Shown here piece after piece: positions 41,074 to 48,696 of a DNA stretch of 64,000 nt. Every line of letters begins with the position of its first letter. Within the stretch, counting starts at the first letter, position 1. The stretch is taken from NCBI RefSeq assembly GCF_007859275.1, contig NZ_VOHC01000001.1:87794-151793 (forward strand). Direction: 5' to 3'. The notes beneath the pieces were generated by a model, which was not told the DNA's origin, ran no database searches, and was given only the letters and a program-made list of their open reading frames with translations. The position numbers were made by a program, and so were the translations under genes. This stretch comes from Planomicrobium sp. CPCC 101079. GTDB taxonomy: Bacteria > Bacillota > Bacilli > Bacillales_A > Planococcaceae.

Positions 41074-41724
41074 TTAACTGCGCCGTACGCGTTTTGATAA
41101 AATATTTCCAAAAGACTGTACCCCTTGTACCAGTACGACAAGAATAGCGACAGTCAATACCATCACGAGCGTATCAAATCGCTGGTAGCCGTAAGTAATG
41201 GCCAAGTCGCCGAGGCCGCCTCCGCCGATTGCACCGGCCATTGCTGATGCTCCGATCAATCCGACAATAGCGATTGTCAATGCCAAAACGAGGGAGCTGA
41301 GCGCTTCTGGAATTAGGAAGCGGAAAATAATTTGCGCGGGAGATGCACCCATCGCTTGTGCTGCTTCGATGACACCTTTATCGACTTCAAGCAGCGAGTT
41401 CTCGATCAGCCTTGCGATATAAGGGCCTGCATAGAAGACGAGCGGAACGATTGCTGCCGATGTCCCAATTGATGTACCGACAATAAGGCGGGTTAACGGG
41501 ATGATGGCAACCATCAAAATAATAAAAGGAACGGAACGGAAAATGTTGATGACAATGTTTAAAACTTTGAAAATTGCTTCGTTTTGAAGCAGGTGGCCCC
41601 GGCGTGTTACCACCAGCAAGATGCCTAGCGGAAAACCGATCAGGAGCGAGAAAGCAAAAGAGACGCCGGTCATATATACCGTTTCCCATAGGGCTTCTAA
41701 GATTTGTTCGTTGTTAACTAGCAT
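41074..41724 (-). CDS. metP: methionine ABC transporter permease
   Basis: A 216-residue MetI-type permease with five membrane segments. The family signature LWETVYMTGVSFAFSLLIGFPLGILLVVTRRG, NIFRSVPFIILMVAIIPLTRLIVGTSIG and EAAQAMGASPAQIIFRFLIPEA (the ATPase-contact loop) are all present. It overlaps metN by 11 bases. The name metP follows Bacillus usage (metI in E. coli). Confidence 0.95.
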   Translation of the reverse strand: MLVNNEQILEALWETVYMTGVSFAFSLLIGFPLGILLVVTRRGHLLQNEAIFKVLNIVINIFRSVPFIILMVAIIPLTRLIVGTSIGTSAAIVPLVFYAGPYIARLIENSLLEVDKGVIEAAQAMGASPAQIIFRFLIPEALSSLVLALTIAIVGLIGASAMAGAIGGGGLGDLAITYGYQRFDTLVMVLTVAILVVLVQGVQSFGNILSKRVRRS

Positions 41725-42745
41725 GATTTGTTACCTCCTCAACCGTGGCGTCGCTTTTTCGAATTGCAGCTAAGGCACGGTCAATTTCCATGCGGTCGCC
41801 AATAAATTCAACGATTAAGTTGCCGTACGGCATGCCTTGCAATTCTGTGATGTTGCCGAACAGAACATTTAGGTCCAGACTGAATTCCCGTGATATCTGG
41901 GAAATGAGCGGCCGGCCGACTGAAGTGCCAGTAAATTGAATGCGGTAGATCGAATGGTTGCTTCCTGCATTCTGTATTTGCTGAAGCAGCGTTTCCGGCA
42001 GCTCATCATTCATGACTGAGCGGACAAAACGCTGGGTTGTCGGCTGCTGCGGATTTGTAAAAACATCAAATACGCTTCCTTGCTCAATGACTTTTCCAGC
42101 TTCAAGCACAGCCACCTTATCGCAAATTTCACGAATAACACCCATTTCATGAGTGATCAGCAAAATGGTGATGCTATACTCGCGATTGATCTTCCGGAGT
42201 AAATCCAAAATCGATTGAGTCGTTTGGGGATCTAGTGCAGAAGTTGCTTCGTCGCATAGAAGAACGGAAGGGTTTGTGGCAAGAGCGCGGGCAATTCCGA
42301 TACGCTGCTTTTGTCCGCCAGATAATTGATCCGGGTATTTTTCGGCCTGATCAGCAAGCCCGACAAAATCAAGCAAGTTTTTCACTTGGTCTTTAATTTT
42401 GTTTTTAGGTGTCTTCGCTAAAATGAGCGGCATCGCGACATTATGGAAAACCGTTTTGGAATTGAGCAAATTGAAATGTTGAAATATCATTCCGATATCC
42501 TTGCGCGTTGTCCGTATTTCTTTGCTGGTTAAAGTGGAAATATCTTTTCCATGTATTTTTACGCGGCCGTTAGTAGGCCGTTCCAGTAAATTGACTGTAC
42601 GGATGAGCGAGCTTTTTCCAGCCCCGCTGAAACCGATGACGCCGAAAATTTCCCCGGTCTCCACTGTCAGGTCGATTCCATTCAATGCGTGAATCTCTTG
42701 TTTTCCTGACTGATAGGTCTTGGTGACTCCCTCAAATTGAATCAT
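41714..42745 (-). CDS. metN: methionine ABC transporter ATPase
   Basis: A 343-residue ABC ATPase: Walker A GFSGAGKSS, signature LSGGQKQRIGIARAL, Walker B VLLCDEATSALDPQTT, H-loop LITHEMGVIREIC. A C-terminal NIL domain (about residues 265-340, IYRIQFTGTSVGRPLISQISREFSLDLNVLFGNITELQGMPYGNLIVEF) binds methionine and causes transinhibition in the family. It is the first gene after the SAM riboswitch. Confidence 0.96.
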   Translation of the reverse strand: MIQFEGVTKTYQSGKQEIHALNGIDLTVETGEIFGVIGFSGAGKSSLIRTVNLLERPTNGRVKIHGKDISTLTSKEIRTTRKDIGMIFQHFNLLNSKTVFHNVAMPLILAKTPKNKIKDQVKNLLDFVGLADQAEKYPDQLSGGQKQRIGIARALATNPSVLLCDEATSALDPQTTQSILDLLRKINREYSITILLITHEMGVIREICDKVAVLEAGKVIEQGSVFDVFTNPQQPTTQRFVRSVMNDELPETLLQQIQNAGSNHSIYRIQFTGTSVGRPLISQISREFSLDLNVLFGNITELQGMPYGNLIVEFIGDRMEIDRALAAIRKSDATVEEVTNHAS

Positions 42746-42810
42746 ATGTCTTCCTCCTCAAGCAGTTTGGATCTTTTCAAATCTTTTATACATCAGCTTT
42801 TCAAAAAATA

Positions 42811-42992
42811 AAAAAGCCTTCTTTTTTCTTGTCCGCAAGAAAAAAGAAGGCTTCGCATGAAACCATCTAATTTCTCATCTTCCAAACACGCGATAGCGCA
42901 TTTGCAGGAATTAGCACAGTGTCCGCAAAATGCGAACCCGCTGCCGAAACGTCATAGGGCCTGTCCCTCGGTTTCTCTGGATAAGAAAGTGA
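42811..42992 (-). ncRNA. SAM-I (S-box) riboswitch with terminator, controlling metNPQ
   Basis: On the minus strand the aptamer starts CTTATCCAGAGAAACCGAGGGACAGGCC and contains the conserved GAAGATGAGA-type 3' part of P1. It is followed by a long terminator stem (GAAGCCTTCTTTTTTCTT and its complement, then TTTTTT) at 42811-42853. S-adenosylmethionine binding favours the terminator, so the transporter is made when SAM is low. Confidence 0.93.
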
Positions 42993-43017
42993 TGTACGTA
43001 TTTGATTTGTGAGTTTT

Positions 43018-43046
43018 ACTTTAGGGTGAAATAATAAAAAAGTCAA
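43018..43046 (-). promoter_or_regulatory. promoter of the metNPQ riboswitch transcript
   Basis: On the minus strand: TTGACT (43046-43041), 17 bases, TAAAGT (43023-43018), about 25 bases before the riboswitch. The rest of the 42746-43100 gap is riboswitch leader. Confidence 0.75.
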
Positions 43047-43099
43047 GGATTTTTTATATATTTTTTTAAGTAGTAGCTTTTAGGAATAAAAAAGTGATT

Positions 43100-43135
43100 C
43101 CAAAAGCAAAACCGGCTCTTTTAACTAGAGCCGGC
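43100..43135 (-). terminator. terminator of plsY
   Basis: On the minus strand, CCGGCTCT pairs with AGAGCCGG over a 6-base loop that includes the stop codon, followed by TTTTGCTTTT. Confidence 0.7.
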
Positions 43136-43762
43136 CGTTTTTTTCTTAAACACGGATGATACTTTTGTTTCTGTCCCATTTTTAATGCGTGAGATATTCT
43201 CAAGGTGTTTCCATACTGCCATGGCAAAAAGCAGAAAGGCGGTCACAATCGGCCAGACGCTTTCGGCTGGCCATAAAGCGATGGCTATGAACATGCTGTA
43301 GAGAAGAAGCACGCCAATCACCAAATACCCGGTTGTCAGTGCCGCCGCCACCATCAGCAAACCGCCGGCCAATCCCAACTTCCAGTCGAGCGCAAGCATC
43401 ACCCCGATTACTGCGGCCGTCCCTTTTCCACCGTCGAAATTCATGTAGAAAGGGAAGTTATGGCCAAAAACTACACCTGCTCCAACCACAAATAATAATG
43501 TCCACATCATTTCGGGCGACAAGTTGAAATTGCCTAGAAGCATTCTCAAACCGGCTACCGCGATAAAGCCCTTGAAAATATCGAGGAACGCGACGAGCGC
43601 TCCGTATTTCCAGCCAAGCACGATAGCGGCATTTGAAGCTCCGGAATTTTTGATGCCTTCTTTTTTAATATTGATGCCTGAAAGGAGCTGGGCAACCGAT
43701 GATCCATGCAGACAGCCGATAAAGTAACCGATTATAAGTGCAATTGCAATCCATAAAATCAT
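43121..43762 (-). CDS. plsY: PlsY family glycerol-3-phosphate acyltransferase
   Basis: A 213-residue membrane protein with PlsY motifs: GSSVAQLLSGINIKKEGIKNSGASNA (motif 1), FGHNFPFYMNFDGGKGTA (motif 2) and KHLENISRIKNGTE (motif 3). PlsY moves an acyl group from acyl-phosphate to glycerol-3-phosphate, the first step of phospholipid synthesis. It is more divergent than a typical Firmicute PlsY (FNLSPEMM and a His-Gly-Ser first motif), so it may be an accessory paralogue. It lies between the two SAM riboswitches but belongs to neither. Confidence 0.83.
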   Translation of the reverse strand: MILWIAIALIIGYFIGCLHGSSVAQLLSGINIKKEGIKNSGASNAAIVLGWKYGALVAFLDIFKGFIAVAGLRMLLGNFNLSPEMMWTLLFVVGAGVVFGHNFPFYMNFDGGKGTAAVIGVMLALDWKLGLAGGLLMVAAALTTGYLVIGVLLLYSMFIAIALWPAESVWPIVTAFLLFAMAVWKHLENISRIKNGTETKVSSVFKKKTAGSS

Positions 43763-43834
43763 ATCGATCCCTCTTTTCTTTATTAAATAACGTTTGAAAA
43801 GAGAGAAGGTTTCAAAAAATTATAACAACTTCGC

Positions 43835-43863
43835 TTGACAAAATGAAAAAGAATTTTTATACT
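43835..43863 (+). promoter_or_regulatory. promoter of the metY-metX riboswitch transcript
   Basis: TTGACA, 17 bases, TATACT: a near-consensus sigma-A promoter about 30 bases before the aptamer. Confidence 0.9.
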
Positions 43864-43894
43864 TCTTCACATGATGGAAAACTAAATCTGAATA

Positions 43895-44057
43895 CTCTTA
43901 TCAAGAGTGGCGGAGGGAATAGGCCCTGCGATGCCCGGCAACCTACAAGCAGCCTGCTTGTAAAGGTGCTAAATCCTACAGACCAGCAATTGGTCTGGCA
44001 GATAAGAGGAGGTATCTCCGTAAATGACGGCCCTCTTCTTAACGAAGAGGGTCTTTT
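43895..44057 (+). ncRNA. SAM-I (S-box) riboswitch with terminator, controlling metY-metX
   Basis: The aptamer opens CTCTTATCAAGAGTGGCGGAGGGA and shows AGGCCCTGCGATGCCCGGCAACC, with P1 closing at GATAAGAGG. The terminator hairpin is CCCTCTTC-TTAAC-GAAGAGGG plus TCTTTTT. The GAGGAGG just after P1 could take part in the antiterminator. The 43763-44109 gap consists of the plsY and met promoters plus this leader. Confidence 0.96.
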
Positions 44058-44109
44058 TCTGTTCCCTCCTCGTCTTTGTAATCCATCAATAAAACTTTAG
44101 GAGGAATAG

Positions 44110-45402
44110 ATGATGACAAATTTCAAACCAGAAACGCTTTTATTGCATGGAGGCCAGCAGCCCGATCCGGAGACGGGGGCAAGAGGGGTACCGATTCACA
44201 AAACGACTTCTTATGTATTCAAAAACACGGAGCACGCCCAAAATCTGTTTGGCTTAAAAGAAACAGGAAATATCTACTCGCGCATCATGAACCCGACGGT
44301 CGATGTGTTCGAGCAGCGGGTTGCGCTTCTTGAAGGCGGGACAGCAGCGGTGGCACTCGCGTCCGGCATGGCAGCGATTGCATTTTCAATTTTGAACATA
44401 GCAGAAGCGGGAGATGAAATTGTCGCAGACAGCAATTTATACGGAGGCACGTACAACTTGTTTGCTAATACGCTGCCGCGCTATGGCATCAGGGTGAAAT
44501 TTGTGGACGCCACTGATCCTGAAAATTTCCGGTCAGCTATTACGGATAAGACAAAAGCGTTGTTCGGGGAAATTATCGGCAACCCGAGCTTGAATGTGTT
44601 TGATGTTGAAAAAGTGGCAGACATTGCGCACGAAAATGGCGTGCCGCTGCTGATCGACAACACATTTGCTTCGCCGTACGGCAGCAATCCGATCGAGTTT
44701 GGAGCGGATGTTGTAATCCATTCCGCTACTAAGTGGATTGGCGGGCACGGGACAACGATTGGCGGAATTGCAGTAGACGCCGGCAAATTTGACTGGAACA
44801 ATTCCCGATTTCCAAACTACACAGAACCGGATGAAAGCTATCATGGCATCCGGTTCGGAATCGATGTGCCGGAAGCGGCATTTGCGACCAAGCTCCGTGT
44901 CCAGTTGCTGCGTGATTTTGGGCCGGCACTAAGCCCGGAAAGTGCCCATGCATTTTTGCAGGGACTCGAAACTTTGCATCTGCGCCTGCCGAAGCACAGC
45001 AGCAATGCACGAAAAGTCGCAGAATATTTAAGGGAACATCCGGAAGTGGAATGGGTCAATTACATCGGTTTTGAAGACCATCCTTCACATGGTTTAGCAC
45101 AAAAATACTTGAAGGATACATTTGGATCAATCGTCAACTTCGGGGTGAAAGGCGGACGCGAAGCAGGCAGAAAAGTCATCGACAGCGTGTCTCTATGGTC
45201 GCATGTAGCCAACGTCGGAGATGCGAAATCGCTTATTATCCATCCGGCTTCAACAACGCATCAGCAATTGCAAAAAGAAGAGCTCGAACTTTCAGGTGTT
45301 ACGGAAGAACTGATCCGCTTGTCGGTCGGTCTTGAAAACGCCGATGACTTGATTGCCGATCTTGAACAAGCAATCAAAGCGGCGGTTTTGGAAAACGTAT
45401 AG
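44110..45402 (+). CDS. metY: O-acetylhomoserine sulfhydrylase (Cys/Met metabolism PLP enzyme)
   Basis: A 430-residue PLP enzyme of the Cys/Met family. Features: FKPETLLLHGGQQPDPETGARGVPIHKTTSYVF, YSRIMNPTVDVFEQRVALLEGG, LASGMAAIAFS, and the PLP lysine Lys208 in SATKWIGGHGTTIGG. Its length and the long C-terminal insert match MetY rather than MetB/MetC. It makes homocysteine from O-acetylhomoserine and sulfide. Two ATGs lie in tandem after AGGAGG; the second (44113) has better spacing. It is followed 11 bases later by metX, which makes its substrate. Confidence 0.94.
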   Translation: MMTNFKPETLLLHGGQQPDPETGARGVPIHKTTSYVFKNTEHAQNLFGLKETGNIYSRIMNPTVDVFEQRVALLEGGTAAVALASGMAAIAFSILNIAEAGDEIVADSNLYGGTYNLFANTLPRYGIRVKFVDATDPENFRSAITDKTKALFGEIIGNPSLNVFDVEKVADIAHENGVPLLIDNTFASPYGSNPIEFGADVVIHSATKWIGGHGTTIGGIAVDAGKFDWNNSRFPNYTEPDESYHGIRFGIDVPEAAFATKLRVQLLRDFGPALSPESAHAFLQGLETLHLRLPKHSSNARKVAEYLREHPEVEWVNYIGFEDHPSHGLAQKYLKDTFGSIVNFGVKGGREAGRKVIDSVSLWSHVANVGDAKSLIIHPASTTHQQLQKEELELSGVTEELIRLSVGLENADDLIADLEQAIKAAVLENV

Positions 45403-45413
45403 GAGGGATTTAT

Positions 45414-46427
45414 ATGGCTTCAGTATCCATAGGCTCTCTTATTCTTGAGTCAAACCAAATCTTACATGATATATCACTTGCTTATGAGCGTGTGGGCAAC
45501 AAGGAAGCTCCGGCTATCCTTGTCTGCCATGCATTGACCGGAGACCAATACAGCGTCGGAACAAAGGAAAGGCCGGGGTGGTGGGCTGGATTGATCGGAC
45601 CTGGGAAAGCTGTGGACACGAATTCGTTTCAAGTCATCACCTTTAACGTATTAGGCGGCTCCAATGGATCGACCGGTCCCCAGTCTATTAATCCGGAGAC
45701 TGGAGAGCCTTATCGCGCTTCTTTCCCGCTTTTAACAATTCGTGATATGGTTCGGGCAGAGTATGCGGCATTAAAACTACTAGGGATCTCTCATTTAGCT
45801 GCCGTAATCGGCGGTTCACTTGGCGGCATGAAAACTTTGGAGTGGGGGCATCTGTATCCGGATTTCGTAGACATCATTTTCCCGCTTGCCGTAACGCCGG
45901 CTTATGGCGATTACGGTATCGCTTTTAATCACATCGGCATTCAAGCGATTGAAGGGGACGCTGAATTCAATGGCGGAAACTACGATGATTCTGCCCGGCT
46001 CAATGGATTTCATATCGCGCGAATGGCTGGCATGGTGACATACCGGAGCAGCCAGTTGTTCAATGGCCGCTTTGCGCGGGAGCATAACGGTAAACAATTT
46101 GATGTGGAGTCTTATTTATCGTACCAAGGCAAAAAGCTGGTTAAGCGTTTTGATGCCAATAGCTATGTAACCCTCCTAAAAGCGATGAACACGCATGATG
46201 TGCGAAAAGCAAAAATCGAAACAGAAGTTTTTTCCTTATCTTATACCCATGATTTGCTTTATCCTCAAGAATTGATGGCTCCTTGGTTGAATGAGTTGCC
46301 GAAAGCTTCCGGACAGCTTGTCCAAACTGACTTTGGCCATGACGGCTTCTTAGTCGAATTCGAAAAATGGGGCGGGCATATCAAAACAAAATTGCATCAA
46401 TTATTCGTTTCTCAGCCTGCGCGCTAG
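45414..46427 (+). CDS. metX: homoserine O-acetyltransferase
   Basis: A 337-residue alpha/beta hydrolase-fold acyltransferase: ILVCHALTGDQYS, WWAGLIGPGKAVDTNSFQVITFNVLGGSNGSTGP, nucleophile Ser135 in GGSLGGMKTLEW, and the His in DFGHDGFLVEF. It transfers acetyl from acetyl-CoA to homoserine, the first committed step of methionine synthesis. Some MetX proteins use succinyl-CoA instead; residues that decide this cannot be judged here. It is the second gene of the riboswitch-controlled operon and has AGGAGGG before the ATG. Confidence 0.93.
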   Translation: MASVSIGSLILESNQILHDISLAYERVGNKEAPAILVCHALTGDQYSVGTKERPGWWAGLIGPGKAVDTNSFQVITFNVLGGSNGSTGPQSINPETGEPYRASFPLLTIRDMVRAEYAALKLLGISHLAAVIGGSLGGMKTLEWGHLYPDFVDIIFPLAVTPAYGDYGIAFNHIGIQAIEGDAEFNGGNYDDSARLNGFHIARMAGMVTYRSSQLFNGRFAREHNGKQFDVESYLSYQGKKLVKRFDANSYVTLLKAMNTHDVRKAKIETEVFSLSYTHDLLYPQELMAPWLNELPKASGQLVQTDFGHDGFLVEFEKWGGHIKTKLHQLFVSQPAR

Positions 46428-46506
46428 TGAAGAACAGGCAGCATGCAGTCCCAGGAAACCTCTAACTAAATCAATTGAATTAATTGGTGTAAATATTTTC
46501 CAATAA

Positions 46507-46553
46507 GCTAAAAAAGCCCGTCAGCTGAATTAGTTCAGCTGACGGGCTTTTTG
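46507..46553 (+). terminator. terminator after metX
   Basis: AAAAAGCCCGTCAGCTGAA pairs with TTCAGCTGACGGGCTTTTT over a short loop. It also suits the opposing small gene. Confidence 0.92.
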
Positions 46554-46570
46554 CTTTGAAGTAGAATTGT

Positions 46571-46801
46571 TCAATCCTCGTCTTTGATATCGATGTCGTC
46601 TGGAATAGGCGTATTGCGCCATTCTTCAAGTTCTTGCTTCACTTGTTCCAATTGCAGAAAGTGGGTTTCGAATTGAGAGGTGTTGATCAAGTACTGTTCA
46701 CCATCGTGAACTGCGCGAATACGGCCTTCAAGGACGTAACGGGTAACTTGTTCTTCAGGCATCGACAAAAAAGCGGCAGTTTCCGAGACTGTCATATACA
46801 T
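46571..46801 (-). CDS. small excisionase/MerR-like helix-turn-helix protein
   Basis: A 76-residue protein with an excisionase-type winged helix (MTVSETAAFLSMPEEQVTRYVLEGRIRAVHDGEQYLINTSQFETHFLQL) and an acidic tail (RNTPIPDDIDIKDED). No phage or integron genes lie nearby, so a housekeeping DNA-binding role is more likely than excision. ATG at 46801 is eight bases after GGAGG. It is divergent from the EamA transporter. Confidence 0.78.
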   Translation of the reverse strand: MYMTVSETAAFLSMPEEQVTRYVLEGRIRAVHDGEQYLINTSQFETHFLQLEQVKQELEEWRNTPIPDDIDIKDED

Positions 46802-46917
46802 GATGATCGCCTCCTCTTTTTCTTTTATTATAATAGATGAAAAGCTCTGCCTCAAACAATTCATTTCATGGTAGAGTGTTGTCATACATAGACCAGAAAG
46901 TATAGAGGTGTATTCAC

Positions 46918-47784
46918 GTGAACTTTTTGCCTTACATATGGGTTTTGCTTGCGGCAATGCTATGGGGAACGACGGGCACAGCCCAAACTTTTATTGATGG
47001 ATCTGCCCATTCACTTGCACTTGGCGCGCTTCGCTTAAGCATCGGGGGATTTTCACTTTTGGCTTTTATCATATGGACAAAAGATTTAGATGTCCGGACC
47101 ATTCCTTGGCGGGCGGCTTGGCTGTCTGCTGCAACGATGGCGTTGTTTCAGCCGTTCTTTTTTTCGTCGGTTCAGTTGACTGGAATTGCTGTTGGGACGG
47201 TTGTTGCTATTGGCAGTGCGCCAGTTTTTTCAGGGGTTCTGGAATGGCTTGTAATGAAAAGAAAGCCGAACCGTGTTTGGACGATTGCAACGTTATGCGC
47301 CATCGTCGGCTGTGTCTTGCTGTTTGCCAATAAAGAATCCGCAACCGTTGATTCATTGGGGATTGCATTAGCGCTTGGAGCAGGCTTGTCATTTGCCGCA
47401 TATGCCACTGTCAGCAAAACGGTGCTTAAAGCAATGGAAGCGGTGCCGGCAGTAGCTGTAATATTTTCTCTCAGCGCGCTTTTCCTTTTGCCGTTCTTGC
47501 TGTTTTTGGACTTATCATTCCTAGCGGTTCCTGCAAACATCAGTGTCATCGCCTATTTAGGGCTAGCTGCTACAGGGCTTTCCTATATTCTGTTTTCAAC
47601 CGGACTAAAACAAATTCCGTCTTCATCTGCCGTTACGCTGGCTTTGGCTGAGCCCTTGACGGCTTCATTATTGGGCGTCTTTATTGTAGGGGAAGTATTG
47701 AGCGGAATTGCTTGGGCAGGAGTTGCGCTATTGCTCGGGGGGATAATTGTTTTGACGCTTGGAAAAAGAAAAGCAGTTTCTTAA
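46918..47784 (+). CDS. EamA/DMT-superfamily transporter
   Basis: A 288-residue membrane protein with ten predicted membrane segments and two EamA repeats (LLAAMLWGTTGTAQTF at the start; ALALGAGLSFAAYATVSKTVLK as the second-repeat start). The C-terminal ALAEPLTASLLGVFIVGEVLSGIAWAGVALLLGGIIVL is typical. These are drug/metabolite exporters or importers; the substrate is unknown. GTG start behind AGAGGTG. Confidence 0.87.
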   Translation: MNFLPYIWVLLAAMLWGTTGTAQTFIDGSAHSLALGALRLSIGGFSLLAFIIWTKDLDVRTIPWRAAWLSAATMALFQPFFFSSVQLTGIAVGTVVAIGSAPVFSGVLEWLVMKRKPNRVWTIATLCAIVGCVLLFANKESATVDSLGIALALGAGLSFAAYATVSKTVLKAMEAVPAVAVIFSLSALFLLPFLLFLDLSFLAVPANISVIAYLGLAATGLSYILFSTGLKQIPSSSAVTLALAEPLTASLLGVFIVGEVLSGIAWAGVALLLGGIIVLTLGKRKAVS

Positions 47785-47863
47785 GAATTTCTTCATATTT
47801 TTCCTAAGCTCTGCTTAAGATTTAACTTATACAATAAGGGCATAGATGAAAGAGGTGTGTACA

Positions 47864-48556
47864 ATGAGTCAATTTACGGTGCTAGTGACAGATGATGATC
47901 AAGACATCCGGGACGGCATAGAAATCTATTTGAAAAACGAAGGCTATCGGGTGTTAAAAGCTTCGAACGGCCTTGAAGCCATTGAACAGCTGGAGTCCAA
48001 TGAAGTGCATGTCATTATTCTAGATATTATGATGCCGAAATTGGATGGCATTTCTGCAACATTTAAAATCCGGGAACAACGCAACATCCCGATCATCATG
48101 CTCAGCGCAAAGGCGGAGGATTCTGACAAAATCCACGGGTTATCCGTCGGGGCGGATGATTACGTGACCAAGCCATTCCATCCAATGGAGCTGGTGGCAC
48201 GTGTTAAATCGCAACTCCGCCGCTACGTGACACTTGGGACGTATCAGGAGAAGAACCAGCGTCTGGAAATCGACGGCCTTGTATTGGATGCTGAATCAAA
48301 AGAAGTCAGTTTGCACGGAGAAACGGTCAAACTGACGCCTATTGAGTTTAAAATCACTGAACTCCTGATGGAAAATGCCGGGCGTGTTTTTTCCATACGG
48401 GATATCTATGAACGGGTATGGAACGAACCCGCCTATAATGCTGAAAATATTGTTGCTGTACATATCCGGAAGATACGGGAAAAAATCGAGACAGATCCGA
48501 AAAATCCAAGATACTTAAAGGTGGTGTGGGGCATTGGCTACAAAATTGAAAAATGA
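47864..48556 (+). CDS. OmpR-family response regulator, VanR-like
   Basis: A 230-residue regulator. The receiver domain has the DDD acidic pocket, phospho-acceptor Asp54 (IILDIMMPKLDG), a switch Ser in MLSAKAED and Lys in VTKPFHP. The C-terminal winged helix reads LTPIEFKITELLMENAGRVFSIRDIYERVWNEPAYNAENIVAVHIRKIREKIE. It is closest in style to VanR/YvcP-type regulators. The start is ATG 47864 behind AAAGAGGTG. Its last 23 bases overlap a small membrane ORF, and the kinase gene follows. Confidence 0.9.
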   Translation: MSQFTVLVTDDDQDIRDGIEIYLKNEGYRVLKASNGLEAIEQLESNEVHVIILDIMMPKLDGISATFKIREQRNIPIIMLSAKAEDSDKIHGLSVGADDYVTKPFHPMELVARVKSQLRRYVTLGTYQEKNQRLEIDGLVLDAESKEVSLHGETVKLTPIEFKITELLMENAGRVFSIRDIYERVWNEPAYNAENIVAVHIRKIREKIETDPKNPRYLKVVWGIGYKIEK

Positions 48557-48695
48557 TCTTTGGTCGATTGCTGCTGTTATCATCGCCTTGTTCAGTCTGC
48601 TGTACTGCTTTTCGTTTATTTGGGATACTTTGTTTTTTATGCCGGCATCCGAACTGCTGGCTTCACTTCGTACGCTGACGCAAGGAGATGCTTAG
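48534..48695 (+). CDS. small membrane protein between regulator and kinase, 53 aa
   Basis: A frame opening at TTG 48534, nine bases after GGTGG, runs ATKLKNDLWSIAAVIIALF and on through SLLYCFSFIWDTLFF, then a Leu-rich amphipathic tail, and stops at 48695, two bases before the kinase ATG. It has a short basic N-terminus, one clear membrane segment (residues ~10-35) and codon use like its neighbours; the other two frames here do not look like protein. The overlap with the regulator stop and the tight junction to the kinase imply translational coupling. No family is recognised. It may be a regulator or sensor partner of the kinase. Confidence 0.55.
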   Translation: MATKLKNDLWSIAAVIIALFSLLYCFSFIWDTLFFMPASELLASLRTLTQGDA

Positions 48696-48696
48696 A

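Noticed and set aside
46571..46801. Sign of a phage or integrative element from the excisionase-like protein
   Set aside because: No integrase, attachment repeats or phage genes flank it. The neighbours are ordinary metabolic and transport genes.
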